Origin: Candidatus Brocadia sp.
GTDB taxonomy: Bacteria; Planctomycetota; Brocadiia; Brocadiales; Brocadiaceae
Direction of reading: 5' to 3'
Assembly: GCA_021646415.1 (NCBI GenBank)
Contig: SOEU01000030.1
Location: 1-34,686 of the forward strand
Length of the DNA stretch: 34,686 nucleotides
Of this stretch, positions 1 through 7,104 are shown piece after piece. The translations under genes and the position numbers were made by a program. How positions within the stretch are numbered: the first letter of the stretch is position 1; each line of letters starts with the position of its first letter. The notes under the pieces were generated by a model that worked only from the letters and a program-made list of their open reading frames with translations, did not search any database and was not told the origin of the DNA.

Positions 1-395
1 CCTTGGTTCTATTTTGGTTCTATTGAAGATATTTGATTCGTAGGAAATTATACCGTATTTGAGCCTCGTTTCATCAATAAATACTGTATATAGACAAATT
101 TTTTCATTTGACCCAGTCTGAAAGTTTGTCCATGCCACCCTGTAACCCGCATAAATAAAATGAAAATTCCTATACAATCAAGTTATGAATAGGGTGGACT
201 TCGTCATGAGCGCTCAACTGAACGATGCAGGGGGTTGCTTTTTTCATACCACTCTCTTAGATTTTTTCATATTACAAACATCCTAATTCAGAGTTTTCAA
301 ACGATTATGATGGGGGCATTCTTAAATCAATGTGTAGGGAGATCTGCCATTCGCCCTTTAATATTATTTCTTCAGACTTTTCTGTGGCTCTATCA
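1..395. other. Intergenic, no gene seen
   Basis: No convincing coding frame. There is a short tandem duplication of an 11-bp unit at about 3-24. A stretch at about 119-176 shares two short segments with other gaps: the end of a 'tttgtccatgccaccc' repeat, also at about 2919-2935, and 'ataaaatgaaaattcctata', also near 28095. These look like fragments of dispersed intergenic repeats. Confidence 0.5.
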
Positions 396-617
396 TTAAC
401 TTCCCCTCCCTCGATGGGAGGAGTTAGGGGAGGGTGAGTCAAGCAATGCTTTTCTTATGGCTTCCCATACTCCCTGAGTATTCTTCAAAACTTCATTATT
501 CCAGAATCTTAGGACTTTAAAGCCTTGCCCTTCAAACCATTGATCCCTTTCGCTATCCTTTTCTTTACAATGTTGGCTTCCGTCAACCTCCACTATTATT
601 CTTTTTTCAATTCTTAG
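396..617 (-). pseudogene. DUF559 endonuclease-like domain, C-terminal fragment
   Basis: The frame encodes the end of a DUF559 (very-short-patch-repair-like, PD-(D/E)XK fold) domain. Visible are RIIVEVDGSQH, then D-x3-RD and the family hallmark VLRFWNNEVLKN. The full domain is about 110-120 residues; only about 55 are present. The frame opens directly after a TGA at 618-620 that lies inside a C-rich repeat, so the N-terminal half is missing. The only start-like codon is a GTG at 593, in the middle of the motif, with no upstream ribosome-binding site. The last dozen residues (DSPSPNSSHRGRGS) are translated from a second C-rich hairpin repeat. I read it as a decayed gene whose both edges were replaced by repeats. 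The family call is recognition of the motif and has not been searched. Confidence 0.65.
401..437. repeat. C-rich hairpin repeat, copy
   Basis: A short inverted repeat of the cccctccc...gggaggag type, followed by a ttaggggaggg arm. Similar elements occur at about 616-659, 5335-5390, 13727-13795, 16298-16380 and elsewhere in the gaps of this window. This copy forms the 3' end of the DUF559 fragment. Confidence 0.6.
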
Positions 618-659
618 TCACCCCCACCTTAATCCTCCCCCATCAAGGGAGAGGGAATT
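616..659. repeat. C-rich hairpin repeat, copy
   Basis: Contains cccccaccttaatcctcccc followed by tcaagggagaggga, which can fold on itself. It separates the DUF559 fragment from the next gene. It supplies the in-frame stop upstream of the former and the stop codon plus last residues of the latter. Confidence 0.55.
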
Positions 660-813
660 TTGTTATCACGATCTTCCCGTCTTTCCATGACGTAATAGGG
701 TTGCCTGCTGTTTTATGCTTTAAGAGAGACTCTTTTACAGCTTGTTGTAAAGCCTCGTCTATTTCACTGCCATTACTGAAAAATTCATCAATACTCTTTT
801 TTGTTTTACTCAT
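643..813 (-). CDS. Small protein, antitoxin-like, function unknown
   Basis: A 56-residue protein starting at the ATG at 813; a GTG four codons upstream at 825 is less likely. It is mostly helical and charged (SIDEFFSNGSEIDEALQQAVKESLLKHK) and ends with AGNPITSWKDGKIVI. This pattern, a short helical protein ending in a 'GNP-x3-WKDGKIV' segment, is familiar from small conserved hypothetical proteins in genomes rich in toxin-antitoxin genes, but I know no proven function. The final KFPLP and stop are encoded by the adjoining C-rich repeat, so the natural C-terminus may have been replaced. No partner gene is visible beside it. Confidence 0.55.
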   Translation of the reverse strand: MSKTKKSIDEFFSNGSEIDEALQQAVKESLLKHKTAGNPITSWKDGKIVITKFPLP

Positions 814-842
814 AATATTTTTCACTAATTATAATCCATAAA

Positions 843-1319
843 TCAGTTTTTACTCTGCTTGCCGGTTCCGAGCTTTATATCCAGGTGTTTGTGGCAGTCA
901 GCGCAAGTCTGTCGCAATAGCCCGACTTGCCAGAGTACATCTTCCAGCGTGACAGCCTCATTCTTATCTCTCAAAACACCATCTATATTTTCAGATGCCG
1001 TCAGCATCGCATGGTTAAGTTCCTGATATTTGTCGTCGTCCAGTCGGGCAAATTTCGTTGTAGCGGTTTTACAGAGCGCCACGAGATTAGCGCTTGCATC
1101 GTCGTATAATTTCTGCTCTTTTTCCACTTCTTCAAAGGAGAAATAGGTCGAAAGCCGTTCCAGAACTTTATAATGCTTATCTATTTCACCCATAAGCTTT
1201 GCCAGTTCGCCTTTTTCCTTTTCTTCTCCTTTTACCGGTTCCCCTCCTGCAAAGCCATTGAAAACTGTGCAAAACAACATAACCACCAAACTTGCTAAAA
1301 ACACCTTCATCAATAACAT
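843..1319 (-). CDS. Secreted class II-type c-type cytochrome
   Basis: Encodes about 158 residues. A hydrophobic signal peptide (MKVFLASLVVMLFCTVFNGFAGG) is followed by a charged linker and an all-helical body. A single haem-binding motif, CADCH, sits near the C-terminus. That arrangement (four-helix bundle, CxxCH at the end) is characteristic of the class II cytochrome c / cytochrome c' / c-556 family. The likely place is the periplasm or, in an anammox cell, the anammoxosome or paryphoplasm, and the likely role is electron transfer or small-ligand binding. The start at 1319 is preferred because GGAG lies 8 bases upstream; an ATG at 1343 would place that ribosome-binding site inside the gene. 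It stands alone, with no obvious redox partner next to it. Confidence 0.8.
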   Translation of the reverse strand: MLLMKVFLASLVVMLFCTVFNGFAGGEPVKGEEKEKGELAKLMGEIDKHYKVLERLSTYFSFEEVEKEQKLYDDASANLVALCKTATTKFARLDDDKYQELNHAMLTASENIDGVLRDKNEAVTLEDVLWQVGLLRQTCADCHKHLDIKLGTGKQSKN

Positions 1320-1493
1320 CAATTTTCTCCAACAAATAAACAAAACCGATAATTTAAAAATATCGTATCAATTAAGTTTTTTGAAATTATACCATTCAAA
1401 ACTACGTCAGGAGCAACATAATTAATAGAAAACCTACAATCCCTTCTTTATTTCCGTTTGACATGCTGAAAAACATTATGTTACATTTGTTTC

Positions 1494-1670
1494 ATGGATA
1501 TCGCTGATATACGCAATGCTTTTGCTGAAAACAAATTTCGTTACACTAAACACGGTGCTGAACAATATGAATACCTGTTCTGTATGTCATGGAAAAACCA
1601 TCCAGAAATATATTACCTACACTCAATGGTATCAGGGGGAATTGGTTGCAGTAGAACATGTGCCAGCTGA
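1494..1670 (+). pseudogene. DUF4258-type toxin remnant
   Basis: The frame starts MDIADIRNAFAENKF and continues RYTKHGAEQ, the N-terminal signature of DUF4258 RNase-like toxins (an R/F-x-TxHA-x2-R type motif; here KHGAEQ). About 25 codons match. The frame then runs straight into the sequence that encodes the YgiT-type protein in another frame and loses all family resemblance. Normal members are about 80-100 residues and are followed by a YgiT zinc-finger antitoxin gene, as here. An internal deletion that removed most of the toxin and brought its start against the antitoxin start is the simplest reading. The assignment rests on one short motif and the operon context. Confidence 0.55.
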
Positions 1671-1758
1671 GGTATGTGAAAACTGTAATGAAGAATATTT
1701 TTCTCCTGAAACCGTTGATAAGCTTCAAAATACAATTGACAATCAATTTATAGCTTGA
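1567..1758 (+). CDS. YgiT-type zinc-finger protein (MqsA N-domain-like antitoxin)
   Basis: A 63-residue protein, MNTCSVCHGKTIQKY and onward, with two CxxC pairs (CSVC near residue 4 and CENC near residue 39). They are separated by a beta-rich segment ending in VPAEVCENCNEEYFSPETV. This is the YgiT/MqsA N-terminal zinc-binding fold, found as antitoxin of DUF4258 or MqsR-like toxins. The ATG at 1567 matches the family start; the longer frame from 1516 only adds toxin-remnant codons read out of frame. The matching toxin upstream survives as a stub, so this would be an orphan antitoxin. It is somewhat shorter than usual at the C-terminus. Confidence 0.75.
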   Translation: MNTCSVCHGKTIQKYITYTQWYQGELVAVEHVPAEVCENCNEEYFSPETVDKLQNTIDNQFIA

Positions 1759-1783
1759 TACTTGTTGAGCATGGCGAGTAAAT

Positions 1784-1865
1784 CCTATAATGTGCCTCTG
1801 GTGCTCCCTTCCATCGGTTGGCAATGAGCCAGAGGAAATAGGCATTATAGGGGCCGCTTTTTTTG
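1784..1865. terminator. Large hairpin with T-run
   Basis: An imperfect inverted repeat pairs CCTATAATG-TG-CCTCTGG (1784-1801) with CCAGAGGAAATAGGCATTATAGG (1829-1852). It is followed by ggccgcttttttt. It lies 26 bp after the YgiT-type gene and directly abuts the stop codon of the convergent DUF3800 fragment. It could terminate both genes, or be a mobile palindromic element that truncated the DUF3800 gene. Confidence 0.55.
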
Positions 1866-1867
1866 TT

Positions 1868-2185
1868 TCATCTTAAATACTCTGTTTCAAATCTGACCTT
1901 ATCACCATAAACTTTATACCATTCCATGTCATTGTTTTCGTACTTTCTGAAAAAGTACCTTTTTATTTCTAGTGTAGTATTAATTCCTTTAAGTTCTGTT
2001 ATCTGTCGTGAGTTTTTCTTTTTCTGATTCAATTTGTTTTTGAGAGTACGCCTTACTGCTTTTGTAAACTCTTTTCGTGCCATATCAGAATTACAGACTA
2101 AAAGAGTAATAACAAACTTTTTTGTTGTCTTTTTCTTACTAAAATCAAAACCAAGATCACCCGATTCATCGAGATAAATAAACAT
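1868..2185 (-). pseudogene. DUF3800 protein, truncated after the N-terminal half
   Basis: The 105 residues begin with MFIYLDESGDLGFDFS, the typical opening of DUF3800 proteins (an RNase H-like fold with the acidic DESG motif). They continue through FVITLLVCNS and an ELKGINTTLEIKRYFF segment. Full-length members are usually over 200 residues and carry further conserved acidic residues in the missing half. The frame ends exactly where the hairpin at 1784-1865 begins, so the 3' part has probably been lost. DUF3800 genes are common in defence and mobile regions but their role is not established. The start codon abuts the stop of an HsdM-like stub (taaatg). Confidence 0.7.
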
Positions 2186-2299
2186 TTACTTCCTTATCTT
2201 CGGTATCATAACATTGTCCACATAACCACTATAACTCATCCCATCAATGCGAAGAACGTTACGGTAATTCCAGAGGGTGGTAATGGGGGTCAAATCTTT
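2186..2299 (-). pseudogene. Type I restriction methylase (HsdM) N-terminal stub
   Basis: Translating this strand gives TLWNYRNVLRIDGMSYSGYVD before the frame ends in IPKIRK and a stop. The segment W-x2-RNVLR-DGMSY-x2-YV closely resembles the first conserved block of HsdM/N-6 DNA methylases (LW-x-CNVLRDDG-SY-DYVE). Only about 25 codons are left; a normal gene is about 500 codons. An in-frame stop (2300-2302) precedes the segment. This suggests a type I restriction locus once lay here and was deleted. Confidence is moderate because the match is short. Confidence 0.5.
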
Positions 2300-2483
2300 T
2301 TAAATGACAAATCAGCTTCGATTTTTTCGAGGAGCGCCGAAAGATTCTTGCTCCCTTTTCGTTTTTCTCTTAACCGTTTTCTTCCTTAACCAAATGAGGG
2401 ACACATCCCTTTTTGAGTTCACCTTTATATCAGTAAGAAAATTCCAGGTTTTCAATATTTTGAATTTTCAAGGAATATAAAAA

Positions 2484-2610
2484 CAGATATTTCAATGGAA
2501 AATTCGTTTGAGGAAAAACCTTACTCGCGAATGTTTGTCTTCTTGTCACGACTGCCGGGAACAATGGATCAAATATTTAAGGAATGCAATGAAAACCACT
2601 GTTCTTCTAT
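2484..2610 (+). repeat. Dispersed repeat, copy 1 (partner 10853-10980)
   Basis: About 125 bp, starting agatatttcaatggaaaatt and ending aatgaaa..ctgttcttc, occurs again at 10853-10980 in the same orientation with scattered mismatches. In both copies an ATG opens a frame reading MENSFE, but the frames diverge, so neither copy is a convincing gene. It may be the relic of a transposon or an old duplicated coding segment. Confidence 0.65.
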
Positions 2611-2841
2611 CAATTGAATTTGAGTCCGTACCATATTAGCCTCCTGTGATTACCGTTTTGGCTCGATGATAGCAGTTTTAATCAGGCATGACGAAAGGGT
2701 ATATTGTTACTTCTAAAAAGTAAACAGTCACTAACTTTTTCGACAGAAATCACAAAGTCACAAAGAAAAACATTGGTCTCTTAGTGCCTTTGTGGCAACT
2801 GTAAAATGAAACATCAAACCAGGCCTTCGGCAACTTTTCAA

Positions 2842-2870
2842 TGTAGAGCGAAGAGCCTCTTCGCTCTACA
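2842..2870. repeat. 29-bp palindrome
   Basis: A perfect 14+1+14 inverted repeat with arm TGTAGAGCGAAGAG. There is no T-run after it, so it is more likely a REP-type intergenic repeat than a terminator. Confidence 0.7.
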
Positions 2871-2978
2871 ACAGCAACTTTGAAATTCCTTAGCATCAAG
2901 CTAAACACGGACAAACAAGTTTGTCCATGCCACCCAAAAACCAGCTTAATTAACAGGGAAATTCATATTCATTAATCC

Positions 2979-3380
2979 TCAGACAGTCCAGTCCACAACC
3001 TTTAAGCTCTTTATACGCTTAAATTCCCTGATATTGTTAGTAATAAGGGTTACGCCGACACTCAGGGCATGCGCCCCAATCAATGTATCCAGAGAGCCGA
3101 TAGGTTTACCGGTCTTTTCAAGTTGCGAACGGATTATTCCATAAGTTTCTGCCGCCTTCTCGTCAAAAGGGACAATTTCAAGAGGCAGGACAAATTCTTC
3201 AAGGGCAATTCTATTTTGTTTCTTGTGCTGACTTTTGGCAACACCGTATTGAAGTTCTGCGAGAGTAATAGAAGAGATGCCTATTTCACCTGCGGTATAT
3301 TTTTTAAGATTTTCTATAATTTTCTCAGACCGGCGTTTGATGAGGTAAATACAGATATTGGTATCAAGCATGAACTTCAT
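2979..3380 (-). CDS. vapC: VapC-family PIN-domain ribonuclease toxin
   Basis: A 133-residue PIN protein. It opens with [17 protein letters not shown], which carries the first catalytic aspartate in the LDTN motif. It continues with [15 protein letters not shown] (the conserved glutamate) and ends with [26 protein letters not shown], which supplies the later acidic positions (the aspartate of LDT; the usual final TxNxxDF motif reads TNNIREF). Length and motifs match type II VapC toxins of the FitB/VapC-4 kind, which cleave RNA and are blocked by a VapB partner. The start at 3380 overlaps the vapB stop by 17 bp, the usual translational coupling. An upstream start at 3425 would put the PIN motif too far in. 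No damage is visible, so the pair may be active. Confidence 0.9.
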   Translation of the reverse strand: MKFMLDTNICIYLIKRRSEKIIENLKKYTAGEIGISSITLAELQYGVAKSQHKKQNRIALEEFVLPLEIVPFDEKAAETYGIIRSQLEKTGKPIGSLDTLIGAHALSVGVTLITNNIREFKRIKSLKVVDWTV

Positions 3381-3609
3381 CAAACATTCCCTCGCGCTTT
3401 TGCGTTTCAGGCTGAGTTCTTTCACTCATAAAATCATCAGAAAATTTTTCGAGACTCTTGATAAGTGTGTCCCATATCTTTTTTTCGGGAATAAGGAGAA
3501 CGATGTCCCCTTCTTTTTTAATAAAAACATGATCGCCTTTGAATCTGAACTCTTTTGGCAACCGCACAGCCTGGCTCTCGCCATTTTTAAAAAGCTTTGC
3601 CGTCTTCAT
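3364..3609 (-). CDS. vapB: VapB antitoxin, AbrB/SpoVT type
   Basis: An 81-residue protein with the AbrB-type swapped-hairpin signature [20 protein letters not shown] at the start, then [19 protein letters not shown]. The N-terminal half binds operator DNA. The charged C-terminal tail (residues about 50-81) should wrap around the VapC toxin. A strong ribosome-binding site (GGGAGGTG) lies just upstream of the ATG at 3609. A palindrome at 3627-3647 is a good candidate for autoregulation. It is the first gene of a two-gene operon with vapC, overlapping it by 17 bp. Confidence 0.9.
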   Translation of the reverse strand: MKTAKLFKNGESQAVRLPKEFRFKGDHVFIKKEGDIVLLIPEKKIWDTLIKSLEKFSDDFMSERTQPETQKREGMFDEVHA

Positions 3610-3626
3610 ATTTCACCTCCCTAATA

Positions 3627-3647
3627 GTATATACGATAAATATATAC
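3627..3647. promoter_or_regulatory. Possible VapB operator
   Basis: An inverted repeat GTATATA - 7 bp - TATATAC sits 18 bp upstream of the vapB start. VapBC complexes usually repress their own promoter through such AT-rich palindromes. The assignment is by position and symmetry only. Confidence 0.5.
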
Positions 3648-3981
3648 CGTTCATGCATGAGTTACAAGGATAAATTCAAAATGAGATATGTCTCATCGCT
3701 CATGGTTGAAGAGCGATTCTGTGGCATGTTTCTCTCTGATGTGAAAAACATGGTTCTCAGGTTTCAGTTGCCAGAGGTCAGGGGTGAACGGCAAGCTGTC
3801 AACTATCGGGCAAATGTCCAGATTAAGCGGCGCAGAGGACAATACGCATAAATGCCCTTGACAATTTTGACACAATACATCTTATTGTTTATAGGCAGTA
3901 CGTTATGAGGAGTGGCACGGTTATTTGAAAAGCGGAAATAAAGAAGCACACACGCTCATTATTTACAAAAAAGGAGAATAC
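3648..3981. other. Gap between divergent vapBC and the peroxidase locus
   Basis: Frames exist on both strands but none has a family match or a ribosome-binding site. The ribosome-binding site of the following reading frame (AAGGAG) is at about 3970-3976. Nothing else recognised. Confidence 0.5.
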
Positions 3982-4086
3982 ATGAAGATTATTAAACTTG
4001 CTGCGATGACCTGTTTGTCGGTCTTTGTCGTTGTCAATGGCGTGATACCAACGGCTACGATTGCCGATGATCGCAGCGGCATATAG
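3982..4086 (+). pseudogene. Signal peptide of the c-type peroxidase, cut off by a frameshift
   Basis: A good ribosome-binding site (aaaaaaggagaat) precedes ATG at 3982. The 34-codon frame encodes a classic signal peptide with basic start, hydrophobic core and ADD cleavage region (MKIIKLAAMTCLSVFVVVNG and onward). It stops at a TAG in GGCATATAGGG. Dropping one of the two AT dinucleotides there gives GGC ATA GGG TAT GGC, which continues in frame through GYGRGGRMQGGA into the peroxidase. The signal peptide and the downstream enzyme are therefore most likely one broken gene, or one gene with an assembly error. Confidence 0.7.
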
Positions 4087-4106
4087 GGTATGGCAGAGGC
4101 GGAAGG

Positions 4107-5057
4107 ATGCAGGGTGGCGCTGTATCAGAACGTTCAAAGGAACCTATCCAGCCAATTCGTATCAGCTTTGATTACGACACCGCAAACATAGAATTAGGAA
4201 AGAAATTGTTTTTTGAACCCAGATTGTCCAAATCCGGCTGGATCACATGCAATTCCTGCCATAATCTCTCAACGGGCGGTGTGGATAATTTGCCCACCTC
4301 AATCGGACATAAATGGATGCTTGGCCCGATAAACTCATCCACCGTCCTGAATGCAAAATTCAGTCTGGCACAATTCTGGGATGGACGTGCCAAGGACCTG
4401 AAAGAACAGGCAAAAGGTCCCATAGCCAATCCTATGGAAATGGCTTCAAACCATGAGCTTGCCGTGGGCGTATTGCAATCGATACCGGCATATGTGCACT
4501 GGTTTAAAGAAGTGTATAAAGATGATAAAATTACCATTGATAACGTCGCTGACGCTATTGCGGCATTTGAAGAGACGCTAACTACACCAAACTCAAGATT
4601 TGATGCGTGGTTAAACGGCTACGATGACAAAATTTCAGAATCGGAAAAGGAAGGATATGATCTCTTTAAGGCTAAAGGGTGTATAACCTGCCATAACGGT
4701 TTTGGTGTAGGCGGAAACTCTTTTCACAAATTTGGAGTTGCAAAACCGTACGACAAGGACACCCAGACCCTTGGCAGATACAACGTAACAAAAGAGGAAA
4801 AAGATAAATACGCGTTTAAAGTGCCCCTGCTGAGAAATATCGAATTAACAGCCCCCTATTTCCACGACGCAAGCGCATGGAGCTTGCATGAGGCAGTTAA
4901 AATCATGGCAGAATATCAGCTGGGAGGAACATTTACTGAGGATGAAACCGATAAAATTGTTGCTTTCCTGAGAACCTTAACCGGAGACCAGCCGTCTATT
5001 CTTTTTCCCATTCTGCCGCCTTCAACTACTAATACTCAGAAGCCGGATAGGAATTGA
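4107..5057 (+). CDS. Di-haem cytochrome c peroxidase / MauG family
   Basis: The 316-residue frame has two haem c motifs: CNSCH at about residue 48 (LGKKLFFEPRLSKSGWITC context) and CITCH at about residue 193. It also has the family pattern FWDGRAKDLKEQAKGPIANPMEM, AAFEETLTTPNSRFDAWLNG and PLLRNIELTAPYFHDAS. Bacterial enzymes of this family reduce hydrogen peroxide or oxidise protein side chains in the periplasm, taking electrons from small cytochromes. The protein needs export for haem attachment, yet the ATG at 4107 gives no signal peptide. The missing one is in the frame just upstream (3982-4086). The true gene is probably 3982-5057 with a 2-bp insertion near 4081. An 80-residue flanking linker of this type is not part of the enzyme core. 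There is no operon partner. Confidence 0.85.
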   Translation: MQGGAVSERSKEPIQPIRISFDYDTANIELGKKLFFEPRLSKSGWITCNSCHNLSTGGVDNLPTSIGHKWMLGPINSSTVLNAKFSLAQFWDGRAKDLKEQAKGPIANPMEMASNHELAVGVLQSIPAYVHWFKEVYKDDKITIDNVADAIAAFEETLTTPNSRFDAWLNGYDDKISESEKEGYDLFKAKGCITCHNGFGVGGNSFHKFGVAKPYDKDTQTLGRYNVTKEEKDKYAFKVPLLRNIELTAPYFHDASAWSLHEAVKIMAEYQLGGTFTEDETDKIVAFLRTLTGDQPSILFPILPPSTTNTQKPDRN

Positions 5058-5611
5058 TTTTGTGCTCTTATTCTGTCCCCTTTGTTCTGTGCTGTTGAAT
5101 AATTGTCGAAGGAGCAGCCGGGCGAGGGGTTTTGATGGGATATTTGACATGAACAGGTTTTTGAAAAACTCCATTTAAGGTCAATAATGATTACAAAAAA
5201 ACGCGTCCACCCCGTTCTTCTTGTTATTTTTCAAGTATAATCAAGTCTGTTATCTTGTTATAGGAAAGGTTAACGTTTAATATCAAATCATTGTTTCCTT
5301 TTTAAGGTTCGGGAAATACATGAAACAAATAACACACCCCCCGTCCCTCTTGATAGAGGGGAGATATGGTGACCCCTTTCCCTCCTCCATATGATTATAT
5401 CGGGCGTCGGAGGTGTTCATAGTACCTTATGAGGACAAGGGACAATATAATCCTATTTGAGGAAGAGACCGTGCTTTTTCACTCTTTCCTGGCATTCAAT
5501 TTAGCTGAAAAGAATTAAATACCTTGCAATGTTCTTCATTTTTATTTTATTATTTATCTACAAGAGAAAAAGCAATTTCCTATCATCTTTCTATTATCTC
5601 GTGAGGTACCA
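5058..5611. other. Gap before the PurD-like gene
   Basis: No gene seen. A C-rich hairpin repeat (cccccgtccctcttgatagaggggag) lies at about 5337-5365. The last 60 bases are very AT-rich and end in the ribosome-binding site GAGGT at 5603-5607 of the next gene. Confidence 0.5.
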
Positions 5612-6922
5612 TTGAACGATCAGAAAACACTTACTCCGAAGAATTTTCTCTTCGTCACCATCGACGCTTTGATTGCTGACATCGCTTGGCACGTCGCCAG
5701 GGAAGGACACAACGTTAAGTTTTACACTGAAAGCGAAGAGGACAAAGAAGTCGGCGACGGATTTGTACAAAAAGTAGACAATTGGGAAGCCGAAGTCGCC
5801 TGGGCAGATGTGATCGTCTTCGACGACGTGCTCGGACAAGGAGCTAAAGCACAACGATTACGGCAACAAGGAAAAAATGTGATCGGAGGAACACCATACA
5901 CGGACAAGCTCGAAGACGATCGCACCTTTGGACAAGAAGAACTCAAAAAGTATGGCATACCCATTGTCCTCTACAAAGAGTTCACAAACTTTGAAGATGC
6001 CGTGATCTACGTCCATCAAAACCCCGGACGTTACGTCATCAAGCCAAGCGGAGAATCACAAAACACGAAAGGACTCCTCTTCGTCGGAGAAGAAGAAGAC
6101 GGAAAAGACGTCATACAAGTACTCGAAGATTACAAAAAAACACTTGCGAAAAAAATACCTGTCTTCCAACTCCAAAAACGCATCACGGGAGTAGAAATCG
6201 CAGTCGGAGCATTCTTCAACGGAAAAGAATTTGTCTACCCCATCAACGTCAACTTCGAACACAAAAAACTCTTTCCGGGAAACCTCGGACCATCAACAGG
6301 AGAAATGGGAACTTCGATGTTCTGGTCAGGACCGAATAAAATCTTCAACGCAACGCTCAAAAAATTCGAACAAAAACTTACAGAAGAGCAGTACGTAGGC
6401 TATATCGACATCAACTGCATCGTGAATAATAACGGCATCTACCCACTCGAGTGGACTTCGCGCTTTGGCTACCCCACCATCAGCATACAACAAGAAGGAA
6501 TGCTCACACCCATCGGAGAATTTCTCCATGGCATTGCAACAGGAAGACTCAAAGAATTCAAAACCAAGAAAGGATTCCAAATAGGCGTACGACGCGTCGT
6601 ACCACCATTCCCCTTCAACGATAAAGAAACATTCAGGATCAAATCAAAGGACTCCATCATTCACTTCAAGAAAAAACCAGCAGAGGGAATACACATAGAA
6701 GACGTTAAACTCGTCAACGACGAATGGATTGTCACAGGAAACACAGGAGTCGTGCTCATCGTATGTGGAACAGGACAAACAATGAAAGAAGCACAAGCAC
6801 AAGTCTACAAAAGAATCAAAAACATCATCATACCGCACGTCTACTACAGAGACGACATCGGCGAGCGATGGTTCGAAGATTCAGACAAACTCCACACCTG
6901 GGGATATTTGAGAGAAACATGA
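5612..6922 (+). CDS. PurD-like ATP-grasp ligase with altered motifs
   Basis: The 436-residue protein has the full domain order of phosphoribosylamine-glycine ligase (PurD). A Rossmann N-domain (about 10-95) is followed by an ATP-grasp core (about 100-320: ELKKYGIPIVLYKEF, YVIKPSGES, LFPGNLGPSTGEMG, YPLEWTSRFGYPT) and a C-domain ending in the typical VYYRDDIGERW. Several catalytic segments differ. The PurD N-terminal G-x-GGREHA loop that contacts phosphoribosylamine is absent. The EFN-x-RFGDP motif reads EWTSRFGYP, replacing the metal-binding Asn. IKADGLAAGKG reads IKPSGESQNTKG. It is therefore a PurD relative that may join other substrates. The start is a TTG with GAGGT 4 bases upstream. It is monocistronic. 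Its codon choice (many gga, aca, atc, ctc) looks unlike the neighbours and suggests transfer, perhaps from an archaeon or candidate-phylum bacterium. Confidence 0.75.
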   Translation: MNDQKTLTPKNFLFVTIDALIADIAWHVAREGHNVKFYTESEEDKEVGDGFVQKVDNWEAEVAWADVIVFDDVLGQGAKAQRLRQQGKNVIGGTPYTDKLEDDRTFGQEELKKYGIPIVLYKEFTNFEDAVIYVHQNPGRYVIKPSGESQNTKGLLFVGEEEDGKDVIQVLEDYKKTLAKKIPVFQLQKRITGVEIAVGAFFNGKEFVYPINVNFEHKKLFPGNLGPSTGEMGTSMFWSGPNKIFNATLKKFEQKLTEEQYVGYIDINCIVNNNGIYPLEWTSRFGYPTISIQQEGMLTPIGEFLHGIATGRLKEFKTKKGFQIGVRRVVPPFPFNDKETFRIKSKDSIIHFKKKPAEGIHIEDVKLVNDEWIVTGNTGVVLIVCGTGQTMKEAQAQVYKRIKNIIIPHVYYRDDIGERWFEDSDKLHTWGYLRET

Positions 6923-7104
6923 GCAGAGACCAGAAGCCCAGAGGTCAGATCCCCGAAGACAGAAGATTGCAGGCAGAAGCGGGTGGCGAATCGTGCGAAG
7001 TGGGAAATCCGGGTAGCGTAGGGAACTGGCTATCGAATAATAGAGATTGCGACTATTTTGCTGTCAAATCATTCATGTTAAAATGCCCCGTCGTCTACTC
7101 TTTT

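Larger units (their letters stand above)
2300..2978. other. Gene-free stretch with dispersed repeats
   Basis: No supported gene. A short minus-strand frame at about 2303-2385 (reading SALLEKIEADLSFKKI before its stop) could be the tail of a lost small protein. The stretch also holds a repeat shared with 10853-10980, a 29-bp palindrome at 2842-2870 and a small palindrome GGACAAACAAGTTTGTCC at 2909-2926. A 'cacaaagtcacaaag...gcctttgtgg' segment near 2750-2800 resembles a generic intergenic repeat. Confidence 0.5.

Noticed and set aside
3069-3431. Rightward frame of 120 codons opposite vapC
   Set aside because: It is the antisense of the well-supported VapC and VapB genes, with no domain and no ribosome-binding site.
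3597-3875. Frames on both strands between vapB and the peroxidase
   Set aside because: Neither has a family match or a start signal, and they overlap each other.
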